A program made the position numbers and the translations under genes. A stretch of 64,000 nt of DNA, taken from contig NZ_CP016545.1 of assembly GCF_001687545.1 (NCBI RefSeq), positions 372,001 to 436,000 of the forward strand, in the 5' to 3' direction. This DNA comes from Paraurantiacibacter namhicola. Its GTDB lineage: Bacteria; Pseudomonadota; Alphaproteobacteria; Sphingomonadales; Sphingomonadaceae. This document shows positions 1-8,490 of the stretch, piece by piece. Every line of letters starts with the position of its first letter. Positions within the stretch are counted from its first letter, which is position 1. Below the pieces are notes generated by a model. It did not search any database. It worked only from the letters and a program-made list of their open reading frames with translations, and was not told the origin of the DNA.

Positions 1-889
1 CGAACGCTATGCCGAGGGCTTTGGCCCGGGCACGCGCTTCATCGGCTGGTCGCTGTCCAAGACGGTGACGGGGCTGATGATCGGCGCGCTGGTGGCCGAA
101 GGGCAGCTGGCGCTGGACGAATCGCCGCCCATCCCGCGTTGGCAGCGGAGCGGCGATCCGCGCGGCGAGATCACGATTCGCCAGCTGCTGCAGATGCGCA
201 GCGGGCTGCGGCATGCCGAGGCGAGCGACCCGGTCTACGAATCCCCGGAAGTGCGGATGATGTTCCTCGACGGGCGCGACGACATGGCAGCCTGGGCGCA
301 GGCGCAGCCGCTGGAGCATGAGCCGGGCGCCGAGTTCGACTATTCCACCAACACCTCCGTCATCCTGGCGGACGTGGCGGCGCGCGTGCTGGCACCGGGC
401 GCCGGGCCTGATGCGCGGCGCGAGGCGGTGGCGGGCTTCCTCGAATCGCGGCTGGCAACGCCCATGGGCGCGCCCAGCTTCACCGGCGAATTCGATGCCC
501 AGGGCACCATGCTGGCCGGGTCCAACATCTGGGCCACGGCGCGCGACTGGGCGAAACTGGGCGAGCTGCTGCGCAATGGCGGCAGCAAGGGCGGCGTGCA
601 GCTGGTACCGCGCAGTTGGGTGGACTTCATGCGCCGTCCCAGCCCGCGGGCAAGCGATTACGGCGCGCATCTCTGGCTCAATCGCGCATCGGGTAATGAC
701 CGCACGGTGCTGTGGCCCGCGCAGGGTCCGGACACCGCCTTTGCCGCCGTTGGCCACCTCGGCCAGTATGTCGTGGTTTCGCCCGAGCAGGGCCTGACCG
801 TGGTTCGGCTGGGCAAGAGCACGAATGAGGAGCGAGACCTGATGGTCCCGCTGCTGGCCGAGCTCTTTGCGCTTTACCCGCTGACGTAG
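1..889 (+). CDS. Serine hydrolase, beta-lactamase/6-aminohexanoate-dimer hydrolase family (5' end outside window)
   Basis: The reading frame is open from base 2, so the N-terminus lies left of the window. Within the first 20 codons is a W-S-L-S-K motif (codons 50-61), which fits the catalytic SxxK of class C beta-lactamase-like serine hydrolases. About 100 residues later FDYSTN supplies the second motif (Y-x-x-N), and GHLGQYVVVSPE near the C-terminus resembles the third HxG-type motif. These proteins usually act as esterases or amidases on small substrates; the substrate cannot be told here. A GTG at 65 would cut the SxxK serine off, so it is not the start. The stop overlaps the end of the convergent PhzF gene by 16 bp. 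Whether a signal peptide exists cannot be judged. Confidence 0.85.
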   Translation, partial: ERYAEGFGPGTRFIGWSLSKTVTGLMIGALVAEGQLALDESPPIPRWQRSGDPRGEITIRQLLQMRSGLRHAEASDPVYESPEVRMMFLDGRDDMAAWAQAQPLEHEPGAEFDYSTNTSVILADVAARVLAPGAGPDARREAVAGFLESRLATPMGAPSFTGEFDAQGTMLAGSNIWATARDWAKLGELLRNGGSKGGVQLVPRSWVDFMRRPSPRASDYGAHLWLNRASGNDRTVLWPAQGPDTAFAAVGHLGQYVVVSPEQGLTVVRLGKSTNEERDLMVPLLAELFALYPLT

Positions 890-1686
890 AAGCGGCCTTC
901 CACCACCGTCACGCATTGCCCGCCGAGCCACGCGCGCTCGCCGCCATCGCTCTTGGCAAGCCTGCACGCCACATCGCCGCCCCGCGCGCTGGCCTGGTGT
1001 GCAGTGAAGGCATCGCGCCCCAGCTTCGCAGCCCAGAACGGGGTGAGCGCCGCGTGGGCGGAGCCGGTCACGCTGTCCTCATCCACCCCGCCGCCGGGCA
1101 CGAAGACCCGGCTGACGACGTCGGTGCGGTCGCCCGGCGCGGTGCAGATGAACTGGTCGTCCCCCAGTGCGCCCAGCCCGCGGATGTCGGGTGACAGCGC
1201 GCGCACCTCATCCTCGCTGCCGAACAGGTAGATGCCGTAGCGATCCGGGTTCAGCCACACCTCCTGCGGCTGCGCGCCCAGCAAGGCCGCCGCTTCGGCC
1301 CACTCGCCCTGCTCGGTCGGGATCGCAGGCAGAGCCAGCTCGTATCCCGCATCGCTGCGACGCACCTCGAGCACGCCGGCCTTGCGGGTGCGGAAAGTGA
1401 CCCGGTCGCCGCCATTCTGGCCCAGCAGCACATGACCGCTCGCCAGCGTGGCATGGCCGCACAGGCGGATCTCGCAGGTCGGCGTGAACCAGCGCAGCTC
1501 GTAATCGGCCTCGCCCGTGGCATCGGGCACCAGGAAGGCGGTTTCCGCGAAGTTGTTCTCTTCCCCGATGGCTTGCAGCACCGCGTCCGGCAGCCATTCC
1601 ACGAGCGGCATCACGGCCGCCTGGTTGCCGGTAAACGGGCGCGAGGCAAAGGCGTCAACATGCCAGTAGGGCAGCGTGTCAGGCAT
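874..1686 (-). CDS. PhzF family isomerase-like protein
   Basis: Protein of 270 residues starting MPDTLPYWHVDAFASRPF, the usual PhzF/YddE opening (hydrophobic strand, D-x-F, then PFxGNxxAV). ENNFAETAFLV contains the glutamate that acts as general acid/base in PhzF. FTPTCEIRLCGHATLA and the mirrored C-terminal DSVTGSAHAALTPFWA are the paired half-barrel signatures. PhzF of phenazine synthesis isomerises a dihydroxyanthranilate intermediate, but most members outside phenazine clusters have unknown substrates, and no phenazine genes are nearby. The ATG at 1686 is inside the last codons of the CDF gene (8-nt overlap), suggesting coupled translation; a more upstream frame extension does not look like PhzF. 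Confidence 0.88.
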   Translation of the reverse strand: MPDTLPYWHVDAFASRPFTGNQAAVMPLVEWLPDAVLQAIGEENNFAETAFLVPDATGEADYELRWFTPTCEIRLCGHATLASGHVLLGQNGGDRVTFRTRKAGVLEVRRSDAGYELALPAIPTEQGEWAEAAALLGAQPQEVWLNPDRYGIYLFGSEDEVRALSPDIRGLGALGDDQFICTAPGDRTDVVSRVFVPGGGVDEDSVTGSAHAALTPFWAAKLGRDAFTAHQASARGGDVACRLAKSDGGERAWLGGQCVTVVEGRFYVSG

Positions 1687-2632
1687 TGTCCGGTGTCTCC
1701 TCCAGCTTGGCGAACTCGTCTTCCTCGACCAGCGGATTGCCGGGGTCGTCGACATGTCCGGCAGGGTCGATATGGATCAGCAGCTCCATGCGCGGGAAGT
1801 GGCCGCACAGGTCCTCTTCCACGCGCTCGATGATGTCATGCGCCTGCTCCACGGTCATGGCACCGGGCAAGTCGACATGGAACTGCACGAAGTCGCGGTC
1901 CCCCGCAGAGCGCGTGCGCAGGTCATGCAGGTTGGACAGCTCCGGATGGCGATGCGCGATCTCCACGAAGCGGCGGCGCTCATCCTCCGGCCATTCGCGG
2001 TCCATCAGATGGTCCACCGCCTCGCTCGCCGCGCGCCATGCGCCCCAGCCCAGCCAGAGTGCGATGCCAAGGCCGAACAGCGGATCGGCGCCCGCCAGGC
2101 CGAAGGTGCTTTCCAGCAGCAGGGCGGCGATCACCGCCACGTTCAGCAGCAGGTCTGATTGGTAATGCACGTGGTCCGCATGGATCGCGACCGAGCGCGT
2201 GCGGGCCATCACGAAGCGCTGCCACGCCAGCAGAGCAATGGTTGCGACAATCGCGATGGTGGAGACCAGCACCCCGTCGCCCACCGCGCTGACTGCAGTG
2301 TCGCCCGCCAGCAGGCGTTCCACCGCGCGCGCCGCAATGGCCAGCGCCGACAGGGCGATCAGCAGGACCTGGAAGATGGCCGCCAGCGCCTCCGCCTTGC
2401 CATGTCCGAAACGGTGATCCTCGTCCGCCGGCATGCTGGCGATCCATACGCCCACGAAGGTGGCCATGCTGACAATCATGTCGAGCGCCGAATCGGCCAG
2501 GCTGCCGAGCATGGCGGTGGAGCCTGTGCGCCATGTCGCCCACAGCTTCAGGCCGACCAGCAGCACGGCCACCGTGATGCTCGCCAGCGCGGCGCTGCGC
2601 GTCAGCCAGTTGCGTTTGGTCATCTCCGTCAT
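1679..2632 (-). CDS. Cation diffusion facilitator (CDF/FieF-like) metal efflux transporter
   Basis: 317-residue inner-membrane protein. SLADSALDM in TM2 and AIHADHVHYQSD in TM5 provide the paired acidic/histidine site (D-x3-D and H-x3-D) that binds Zn/Fe/Mn-type cations in FieF/YiiP. HRFGHGKAEALAA is the conserved cytosolic loop after TM3. The C-terminal 80 residues (DLRTRSAGDRDFVQFHVDL and on) match the cytosolic dimerisation domain with histidines for metal sensing. The start at 2632 is preferred because GGAGG lies 7 nt upstream; the next ATG at 2623 has no usable spacing. Likely exports divalent metal in exchange for protons. Transcribed with the PhzF gene (8-nt overlap). Metal specificity is not visible. 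Confidence 0.9.
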   Translation of the reverse strand: MTEMTKRNWLTRSAALASITVAVLLVGLKLWATWRTGSTAMLGSLADSALDMIVSMATFVGVWIASMPADEDHRFGHGKAEALAAIFQVLLIALSALAIAARAVERLLAGDTAVSAVGDGVLVSTIAIVATIALLAWQRFVMARTRSVAIHADHVHYQSDLLLNVAVIAALLLESTFGLAGADPLFGLGIALWLGWGAWRAASEAVDHLMDREWPEDERRRFVEIAHRHPELSNLHDLRTRSAGDRDFVQFHVDLPGAMTVEQAHDIIERVEEDLCGHFPRMELLIHIDPAGHVDDPGNPLVEEDEFAKLEETPDNA

Positions 2633-2642
2633 CGCGCAACCT

Positions 2643-2720
2643 CCGCTCGTCCTGAGCTTGTCGAAGGACGCTTGACCGGCGCGCGCCACACGGACCCTTC
2701 GACAGGCTCAGGGTGAGCGG
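2643..2720. repeat. REP-like inverted repeat (CCTGAGCTTGTCGAAGG family)
   Basis: Arm CCTGAGCTTGTCGAAGG at 2651-2667 is matched by CCTTCGACAGGCTCAGG at 2696-2712, 16 of 17 positions complementary and the odd one a possible G-U pair; similarity extends outward to 2643 and 2720. This pair is the well-known dispersed REP-type palindrome seen between genes in many Sphingomonadales and other proteobacteria. It lies between pdxH and the CDF gene, both on the minus strand, where it could protect or terminate the pdxH message. No other copy was noticed in the window. Confidence 0.75.
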
Positions 2721-2741
2721 TTGGGGAAAGGGAGCACATGA

Positions 2742-3350
2742 TCACGGGTAGAGCAGCGTGCTGGTCCAGCCGCCCTTTCCGTCTGCGCTGTAGAGGCGCC
2801 GGTCATGCAGCCGGTTCGGCCGGTCGAGCCAGAACTCGATGGCGCTGGGCACAAGCCGGAAGCCCGTCCAGTGATCGGGGCGCGGTACGTCCGTGCCTTC
2901 CGGATACTGCTCCGCCAGCGCTTCCACGCGGGCGAGGTAGTCGGCGCGCTGCTCCAGCGGGCGCGACTGGTCGCTCGCCGCGCTGCCCACCTGGCTGACA
3001 TGGGCGCGCGAGTGGAAATAGGCATCCGCCTCCGCCGCGCTCACTTCATGCAACGGGCCTTCGATGCGGATCTGGCGGCGCAGGCTCTTCCAGTGGAACA
3101 GCAGGGCGGCCTGCATGTTAGCGCGGATCTCGCCGCCCTTGCGGCTCTGCGCATTGGTGTAGAACACAAAGCCCGCCACATCGTGATCCTTCAGCAGCAC
3201 CATTCGGACCGACGGCGCGCCATCGGGCGTCGCGGTGGCGAGCGCCATGGCATTGGGATCGTTCGGCTCGCTGCCCTTTGCCTCGGCAAACCAGGCATCG
3301 AACAGCGCGATCGGGTCCGTCGGCTCCAGCGCGCTCTGTTCAGCTTTCAT
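2742..3350 (-). CDS. pdxH: Pyridoxamine 5'-phosphate oxidase
   Basis: 202 residues, close to the usual 200-220. PdxH oxidises pyridoxamine- or pyridoxine-5'-phosphate to pyridoxal-5'-phosphate with FMN and oxygen in the cytosol. APSVRMVLLKDHD and FVFYTNAQSRKGGEI are the FMN-phosphate-binding segments, AALLFHWKSLRRQIRIEG is the central strand pair, and the C-terminus RPNRLHDRRLY ... WTSTLLYP is the diagnostic PdxH ending. The start has AAGGT 8 nt upstream. Just ahead of it lie two head-to-tail copies of a 9-bp box that may be an operator. Confidence 0.96.
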   Translation of the reverse strand: MKAEQSALEPTDPIALFDAWFAEAKGSEPNDPNAMALATATPDGAPSVRMVLLKDHDVAGFVFYTNAQSRKGGEIRANMQAALLFHWKSLRRQIRIEGPLHEVSAAEADAYFHSRAHVSQVGSAASDQSRPLEQRADYLARVEALAEQYPEGTDVPRPDHWTGFRLVPSAIEFWLDRPNRLHDRRLYSADGKGGWTSTLLYP

Positions 3351-3364
3351 GGCACGTACCTTAA

Positions 3365-3382
3365 GGTGTTACAGGTGTTACA
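3365..3382 (-). promoter_or_regulatory. Tandem 9-bp direct repeat upstream of pdxH
   Basis: Plus-strand GGTGTTACA occurs twice with no gap (3365-3373 and 3374-3382); read in the pdxH direction this is TGTAACACC twice, ending 14 bp before the start codon. Perfect adjacent repeats directly before a vitamin B6 gene look like a regulator binding site or part of the leader. No known regulator is assigned; it may also be a chance duplication. Confidence 0.35.
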
Positions 3383-3481
3383 CAGTCCTGAGCCGAAAAA
3401 GCGCGGCCGCGGCACACGCGTTCCGGCAGGGCGGCGATGGTGCATGCGATGGACAGTTTCCAACCTCATGCCCCGCCCCTA

Positions 3482-3496
3482 GCCAGCATGGCTGGC
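3482..3496. other. Short perfect hairpin in the pdxH-dnaJ intergenic region
   Basis: GCCAGC-ATG-GCTGGC forms a 6-bp stem with a 3-base loop 66 bp before the DnaJ-like gene, in the 212-bp divergent spacer (3351-3562). It has no T-tract, so it is not an obvious terminator; it may fold in the dnaJ leader RNA or be an operator. Nothing else was recognised in this spacer apart from the direct repeat near pdxH. Confidence 0.25.
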
Positions 3497-3562
3497 GTAG
3501 GAAAGGCCGCACCGCCCGCGATTGCCTTGCATGGTCCGCGCGCATTACCTAGCTAACACACC

Positions 3563-4552
3563 ATGGCAGACCCCTATGCAACTCTCGGCGTGAGCCGTTC
3601 CGCAAGCGAGAAGGACATCAAGTCCGCTTATCGCAAGCTCGCCAAGGAACTGCATCCGGACCGCAACAAGGACAATCCGAAGGCGGCGGAGAAGTTCAGC
3701 ACTGTCACCAATGCCTATGACCTGCTGTCCGACAAGGACAAGCGCGCGCAGTTCGACCGGGGCGAGATCGACGCGGATGGCAACCCCGCGCATCCCTTCG
3801 GAATGGGTGGCGGCTTTGGCGGCGGCCGAGGCGGCAATCCGTTCGGCGGCGGCGGGGCGCGCGGCGGCCAGGGCGGCTTCTCGGCGCGTGATTTCGAAGG
3901 TTTCCAGCAAGGCGCGGAAGGCGTGGACCTGGGCGATCTGTTCGAGGGGCTATTCGGCGGCGGCGGCGCGCGGGGCGGCGCACGCTCCGGCATGGGCGGC
4001 GGCGGCTTCCAGCAGCGGCGCGCCCCGCCATCGAAGGGTGCGGACGTGCAATACCGGCTGCGCGTGCCCTTCGTGGATGCGGCCGCGCGCAAGGACCAGC
4101 GCATCACGCTGGCCGATGGCAAGACGATCGACCTGAAACTGCCCGCCGGGGTGGAGGATGGCACGCAGATGCGACTGAAGGGCAAGGGCCAGCCCGGCGC
4201 AGGCGGCAATGGCGATGCCATCGTCACCGTCGCAATCGAACGGCACAATTTCTTCAAGCGCGAAGGCGACGATGTGCGCATGGACCTGCCCATCACGCTG
4301 GACGAGGCGGTGAACGGGGCGAAGGTGCGCGTGCCCACGGTAGACGGCGCCGTGATGATGACGCTGAAGCCCGGCAGCAATGGCGGCAGCGTGCTGCGCC
4401 TTGGCGGCAAGGGCTTTTCGAAGAAGAGCGGCGGCCGCGGGGACCAGCTGGTGACGCTGGAAATCCAGCTGCCCGAAGACCTGTCCGCGCTGAAGGATCG
4501 GCTGGGCGACTGGTCGGACGGGCGCAACGTCCGCGCCGACATGGGCGGCTAA
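3563..4552 (+). CDS. DnaJ/CbpA-type J-domain co-chaperone (no zinc-finger region)
   Basis: 329 residues. The J domain covers residues 1-70 with the HPD tripeptide at 31-33, which stimulates the DnaK ATPase. Residues about 75-150 are Gly/Phe-rich, with runs such as [15 protein letters not shown]. The C-terminal substrate-binding beta domains (about 155-320) follow directly: no CxxCxGxG repeats are present, so this is a type B co-chaperone like CbpA rather than canonical Dna[23 protein letters not shown] is the usual first beta-domain signature. The ATG at 3563 gives the canonical [10 protein letters not shown] start. It stands alone upstream of a YihY-family gene on the same strand. Confidence 0.93.
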   Translation: MADPYATLGVSRSASEKDIKSAYRKLAKELHPDRNKDNPKAAEKFSTVTNAYDLLSDKDKRAQFDRGEIDADGNPAHPFGMGGGFGGGRGGNPFGGGGARGGQGGFSARDFEGFQQGAEGVDLGDLFEGLFGGGGARGGARSGMGGGGFQQRRAPPSKGADVQYRLRVPFVDAAARKDQRITLADGKTIDLKLPAGVEDGTQMRLKGKGQPGAGGNGDAIVTVAIERHNFFKREGDDVRMDLPITLDEAVNGAKVRVPTVDGAVMMTLKPGSNGGSVLRLGGKGFSKKSGGRGDQLVTLEIQLPEDLSALKDRLGDWSDGRNVRADMGG

Positions 4553-4636
4553 CATCCTGAAATAACGCGCCGGGGCGTCCCTTTTGCAGCCCCTGCGCCC
4601 TCGACTTGCGGCCACCATGGGGTTACGCCGTGCGCA

Positions 4637-5683
4637 ATGGCCCTGGCTGACCAGCAAGACGAGGACGAGATCCCCGCCCCCGGAGAGCCGGTGGAAGACC
4701 TCTCGCCCGAGGCGCGCGCCCGTGCGGCGCGGCACAAGCGCGGGCAAAAGCTGCGCGAGAAATACGGCCCCGGCACGCGCGCCTTCGAAGTGACCAAGCG
4801 CGTGGCGGTCGGCACTTTCAACGACGGTTTCATCCATGCCGGCAACCTCGCCTACATGGCCGTGCTGGCAATCTTTCCCTTCTTCATCACCGCCGCTGCA
4901 ATCTTCTCCGTCATCGGGGAGGAAAGCGAGCGCGCGGCCACGATTAATGCCGTCCTGACCGCCCTGCCCCCCGTGGTGGGCGAGGTGATCGGCCCGGTTG
5001 CGCGGTCCGTGGTGGAGGCGCGCAATGGCTGGCTGCTGTGGGTAGCGGGCCTGTTCGGCCTGTGGACCGTGGGCAGCCTGGTGGAAACGATCCGCGACAT
5101 GCTGCGCCGCGCCTATGGGACGAAGGCGACCAAGGCCTTCTGGAAATACCGCATCTTCTCCACCGGCATCATCCTGGCGGCCGTGGCGCTGATGATGCTC
5201 AGCCTGATCGCGCAGGTGGTGATCGGCGCCGCGCAGCAGATCATCGCTGCCTATTTCCCGCAATTGAACGACATACTGGGAGAGCTTGCCCTGTCGCGCA
5301 TCGTGCCCGCACTCGGCCTGTTCGGATCTCTATACCTGCTGTTCTACACGCTGACGCCGGCCAAATACCGCGTGCGCCGCTATCCCAAGTGGCCGGGCGC
5401 GCTGCTGGTGACGGGGTGGTGGGTGCTGGTGACCGTGGCCCTGCCGCCGCTGCTGCGCAGCGTGTTCCGCATGTCGGCCACCTATGGCTCGCTGGCCGGG
5501 GTAATGGTGGCGCTGTTCTTCTTCTGGCTAGTCGGCCTCGGCATGGTTATGGGAGCGGAACTGAACGCTGCCCTGGCCGAAACTCCCGAAGAGGAGGAAG
5601 ACCGGGTAGGGCAGGAAGACAACAGGGAGCGTAAGCGCCGCGCCGCGGCCGCGAGCGCGCAGACGGAGGAGGCCGGGACATGA
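4637..5683 (+). CDS. YihY/UPF0761-family inner-membrane protein (formerly 'ribonuclease BN-like')
   Basis: 348 residues. A charged cytosolic N-terminus of about 60 residues is followed by six or so hydrophobic helices (for example LAYMAVLAIFPFFITAAAIF and GVMVALFFFWLVGLGMVMGAEL). The pattern FNDGFIHAGNLAYMAVLAIFP and the late Y-G-S-L-A-G-V segment are typical of the YihY family, whose role is unsettled; the old RNase BN assignment is not supported. The C-terminal tail is rich in Glu, Arg and Ala. Its TGA overlaps the fabI start as ATGA, so the two are probably translated together. A second, more compact family member is at 39845. Confidence 0.88.
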   Translation: MALADQQDEDEIPAPGEPVEDLSPEARARAARHKRGQKLREKYGPGTRAFEVTKRVAVGTFNDGFIHAGNLAYMAVLAIFPFFITAAAIFSVIGEESERAATINAVLTALPPVVGEVIGPVARSVVEARNGWLLWVAGLFGLWTVGSLVETIRDMLRRAYGTKATKAFWKYRIFSTGIILAAVALMMLSLIAQVVIGAAQQIIAAYFPQLNDILGELALSRIVPALGLFGSLYLLFYTLTPAKYRVRRYPKWPGALLVTGWWVLVTVALPPLLRSVFRMSATYGSLAGVMVALFFFWLVGLGMVMGAELNAALAETPEEEEDRVGQEDNRERKRRAAAASAQTEEAGT

Positions 5684-6483
5684 GCGGTCTGATGCAGGGT
5701 AAACGCGGGCTCATCATGGGCCTGGCAAATGACAAGTCGCTGGCCTGGGGCATTGCCAAACAGCTGTCCGAACACGGGGCGGAGCTCGCCTTCTCCTACC
5801 AGGGCGAGGCGCTGAAGAAGCGCGTTGCGCCGCTGGCCGAGCAGCTGGGATCGGACTTCCTGCTGGAATGCGATGTGTCGGACATGGACGCGCTCGACGC
5901 GGCCTTCGATGCACTGAAATCGCGCTGGGACACCATCGACTTCATCGTCCACGCCATCGGCTTTTCCGACAAGAACGAGCTGCGCGGCAAATATGTCGAC
6001 ACCAGCCTCGACAACTTCCTGATGACGATGAACATCTCGGCCTATTCGCTGGTCGCCGTGGCCAAGCGCGCGGCGGAGATGATGCCGGACGGCGGCAGCA
6101 TCGTGACGCTGACCTATTACGGCGCGGAAAAGGTCATCCCGCATTACAATGTGATGGGCGTGGCCAAGGCGGCGCTGGAAACAAGCGTGCAATATCTCGC
6201 CAATGACCTTGGCCCGCAGAACATCCGCGTGAATGCCATCAGCGCAGGGCCGATCAAGACGCTGGCCGCCAGCGGGATCGGCGATTTCCGCTACATCCTG
6301 AAGTGGAACGAGCTGAACTCGCCGCTGCGCCGCAATGTCACCATCGACGATGTCGGCGGATCGGGCCTGTACTTCCTCTCGGACCTGTCCAGCGGCGTGA
6401 CGGGCGAGACCCACCATGTCGATGCCGGCTATCACGTGGTCGGTATGAAGCAGGAAGACGCGCCCGATATCGCGCTCGGCTGA
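5680..6483 (+). CDS. fabI: Enoyl-[acyl-carrier-protein] reductase (NADH), FabI
   Basis: 267 residues. Performs the last reduction of each fatty-acid elongation round, turning trans-2-enoyl-ACP into acyl-ACP with NADH. GLANDKSLAWGIAKQL is the FabI form of the SDR nucleotide-binding motif. The active-site set has the same numbering as E. coli FabI: Tyr146, Tyr156 and Lys163 in LTYYGAEKVIPHYNVMGVAK. ISAGPIKTLAASGI is the substrate-loop signature. Starts within the YihY stop codon and is followed after 6 bp by two nucleotide-sugar genes, an unusual operon mixture. This is the target family of triclosan and related inhibitors (family knowledge). Confidence 0.97.
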   Translation: MSGLMQGKRGLIMGLANDKSLAWGIAKQLSEHGAELAFSYQGEALKKRVAPLAEQLGSDFLLECDVSDMDALDAAFDALKSRWDTIDFIVHAIGFSDKNELRGKYVDTSLDNFLMTMNISAYSLVAVAKRAAEMMPDGGSIVTLTYYGAEKVIPHYNVMGVAKAALETSVQYLANDLGPQNIRVNAISAGPIKTLAASGIGDFRYILKWNELNSPLRRNVTIDDVGGSGLYFLSDLSSGVTGETHHVDAGYHVVGMKQEDAPDIALG

Positions 6484-6489
6484 CCTCGA

Positions 6490-7461
6490 ATGACGAGAGG
6501 CGGGACCTATTTCGACCGGAAGCGCGTCCTCGTCACCGGCGGGGCCGGCTTCATCGGCAGCCATGCGATCGACCGCCTGCTGGCCGACGGGCACGAGGTG
6601 CTGTGCGCCGACAATCTGTTCACCGGCAGCAAGCAGAACATTGCGCATCACCTGGACAATCCGCGCTTCGAATTCCTGCGCCACGACGTTACCTTCCCGC
6701 TGTATGTGGAGGTTGACGCCATCTGGAACCTCGCCTGCCCGGCCAGCCCCGTGCATTACCAGCACGACCCGGTGCAGACGACCAAGACCAGCGTGCACGG
6801 CGCGATCAACATGCTGGGACTGGCCAAGCGGCTGGACTGCCCCATCCTGCAGGCGAGCACGAGCGAGGTTTACGGCGATCCCACCGTGCACCCGCAGACG
6901 GAGGATTACTGGGGCAATGTGAACCCCATCGGCCCGCGCAGCTGCTATGATGAAGGCAAGCGCTGCGCCGAGACGCTGTTCTTCGATTACCACCGCCAGA
7001 TGGGCCTGCCGGTCAAGGTCGCGCGCATCTTCAACACCTATGGTGCGCGGATGCATCCCAATGATGGGCGCGTGGTGAGCAATTTCATCGTGCGCGCGCT
7101 GCGCGGCGAGCCGCTGGAAGTGAACGGCGATGGCAGCCAGACGCGCAGCTTCTGCCATGTGGACGACTTGGTCGAAGGGCTGGTGCGGCTGATGGATACA
7201 GGCCCCGAATTCACCGGGCCGGTCAATCTGGGCAATCCGCGCGAATTCACCATTGGCGAGCTGGCGCGCGAAGTGATCGCGCTGACCGGCACCAAGAGCG
7301 AGATCGTGCACACCGACCTGCCGCAGGACGATCCCGTGCGGCGCCGCCCCAGCATCGATCTGGCAAAGCGCGAGCTGGACTGGGAGCCGAAGATCGCGCT
7401 GCATGATGGCTTGCGCCGCACGATCGACTGGTTCCGAAGCCTGCTGGAGGATGCGAAGTGA
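6490..7461 (+). CDS. UDP-glucuronate decarboxylase/UDP-xylose synthase-like SDR
   Basis: 323 residues, extended short-chain dehydrogenase fold. GGAGFIGSH at about 17-25 binds NAD. The catalytic Ser/Tyr/Lys come from [11 protein letters not shown] and [13 protein letters not shown]; the YDEGKR form with [12 protein letters not shown] and [19 protein letters not shown] is characteristic of UDP-xylose synthases rather than GalE or RmlB. The likely reaction is UDP-glucuronate to UDP-xylose plus CO2, with internal NAD recycling. Starts 6 bp after fabI and overlaps the next gene by 4 nt. Xylose donors feed surface polysaccharide or glycan synthesis; no glycosyltransferase is adjacent, so the end product is unknown. 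Confidence 0.88.
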   Translation: MTRGGTYFDRKRVLVTGGAGFIGSHAIDRLLADGHEVLCADNLFTGSKQNIAHHLDNPRFEFLRHDVTFPLYVEVDAIWNLACPASPVHYQHDPVQTTKTSVHGAINMLGLAKRLDCPILQASTSEVYGDPTVHPQTEDYWGNVNPIGPRSCYDEGKRCAETLFFDYHRQMGLPVKVARIFNTYGARMHPNDGRVVSNFIVRALRGEPLEVNGDGSQTRSFCHVDDLVEGLVRLMDTGPEFTGPVNLGNPREFTIGELAREVIALTGTKSEIVHTDLPQDDPVRRRPSIDLAKRELDWEPKIALHDGLRRTIDWFRSLLEDAK

Positions 7462-8465
7462 GGGTACTGGTCACCGGCGCGGCGGGCTTCATCGGTGCGG
7501 CGCTCAGCGACCGCTTGCTGGCGCGCGGGGACGACGTGCTCGGCATCGACAACCTCAACGATTATTACCAGGTCAGCCTGAAGGAAGACCGGCTGGCGCG
7601 CGTACATGCCAATGCTGCGGATACGGGCGGCAGCTTCGCGTGCAAGCGGGTCGATTTCTCCGACATGGCCGCGCTGAAGGCGGCTCTGGAGGGCGAGCAG
7701 TTCGACCGGATCGTGCATTTGGGCGCGCAGGCGGGCGTGCGATATTCGCTGGAGAACCCGCACGCTTATGTCGCCAGCAATCTGGCAGGGCACCTGAACA
7801 TGCTGGAGATCGCGCGGCACCGGCAGGCGGCGCATATGGTCTATGCCAGTTCCAGCAGCGTCTATGGCGGCAATGCCAAGCTGCCGTTTTCGGTGGACGA
7901 CCGCGCGGACCACCCCGTCAGTCTGTATGCCGCCACCAAGAAGGCGGACGAGCTGATGAGCGAGACTTACGCCCATCTCTACCGCATCCCGCTGACGGGC
8001 CTCAGGTTCTTCACCGTTTACGGACCGTGGGGCCGCCCGGACATGATGCTGTGGCGCTTCACCCAGCGGATCCTGGCTGGCGAAAGCATCCCGGTTTACA
8101 ATCACGGCGACATGTACCGCGATTTCACCTTCATCGACGATATCGTGAGCGGCGTGGTCGCCTGCCTCGACAGCCCGCCCGCCGATGACGGGCAGGCAAA
8201 GGCCGGCGGCAGCACGAAGCCGCATGCGCTCTACAATATCGGCAATCACCAGAGCGAGAAGCTGATGGACGTGATCGCGGTGCTGGAAGAAGCCTGCGGC
8301 CGCAAGGCGCAGCTCGAGATGCTGCCGATGCAGCCGGGCGACGTGCACAAGACCTTTGCCGATATCGACGCGATCCGCGCGGACCGCGGCTATGAACCGA
8401 CGACCACGGTCAGTCAGGGCGTGCCCGCTTTCGTGGATTGGTACCGGGATTACACCGGCGAATAG
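7458..8465 (+). CDS. UDP-glucuronate 4-epimerase-like NAD-dependent epimerase
   Basis: 335 residues, starting at a GTG that overlaps the TGA of the previous gene (GTGA). [10 protein letters not shown] is the NAD-binding glycine motif; [12 protein letters not shown] and [13 protein letters not shown] supply Ser and Yxxx[20 protein letters not shown] is the signature of UDP-glucuronate 4-epimerases of the LspL/Cap1J type, giving UDP-galacturonate. Together with the preceding gene, two fates of UDP-glucuronate are encoded in tandem. The C-terminal half includes a low-complexity insert (about 240-255) that looks lineage-specific. A small hairpin terminator follows directly. Confidence 0.88.
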   Translation: MRVLVTGAAGFIGAALSDRLLARGDDVLGIDNLNDYYQVSLKEDRLARVHANAADTGGSFACKRVDFSDMAALKAALEGEQFDRIVHLGAQAGVRYSLENPHAYVASNLAGHLNMLEIARHRQAAHMVYASSSSVYGGNAKLPFSVDDRADHPVSLYAATKKADELMSETYAHLYRIPLTGLRFFTVYGPWGRPDMMLWRFTQRILAGESIPVYNHGDMYRDFTFIDDIVSGVVACLDSPPADDGQAKAGGSTKPHALYNIGNHQSEKLMDVIAVLEEACGRKAQLEMLPMQPGDVHKTFADIDAIRADRGYEPTTTVSQGVPAFVDWYRDYTGE

Positions 8466-8471
8466 GAAACG

Positions 8472-8490
8472 GGCCTCCTAAAGAGGCTTA
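8472..8490. terminator. Small bidirectional hairpin between convergent genes
   Basis: GCCTC-CTAAA-GAGGC (8473-8487) is a perfect 5-bp stem extendable by one G-U pair. It sits exactly in the 22-bp gap between the convergent epimerase gene and the secreted-protein gene. The T-run is poor, so it may work weakly or together with Rho. Confidence 0.45.

Noticed and set aside
874-1686. PhzF-like gene as part of a phenazine pathway
   Set aside because: No other phenazine genes are nearby; PhzF homologues are common outside such clusters.
5482-7404. 640-codon open frame on the minus strand across fabI and the sugar epimerase gene
   Set aside because: It is antisense to two clearly recognised genes; long antisense frames are common at this GC content, and its translation has no recognisable family pattern.
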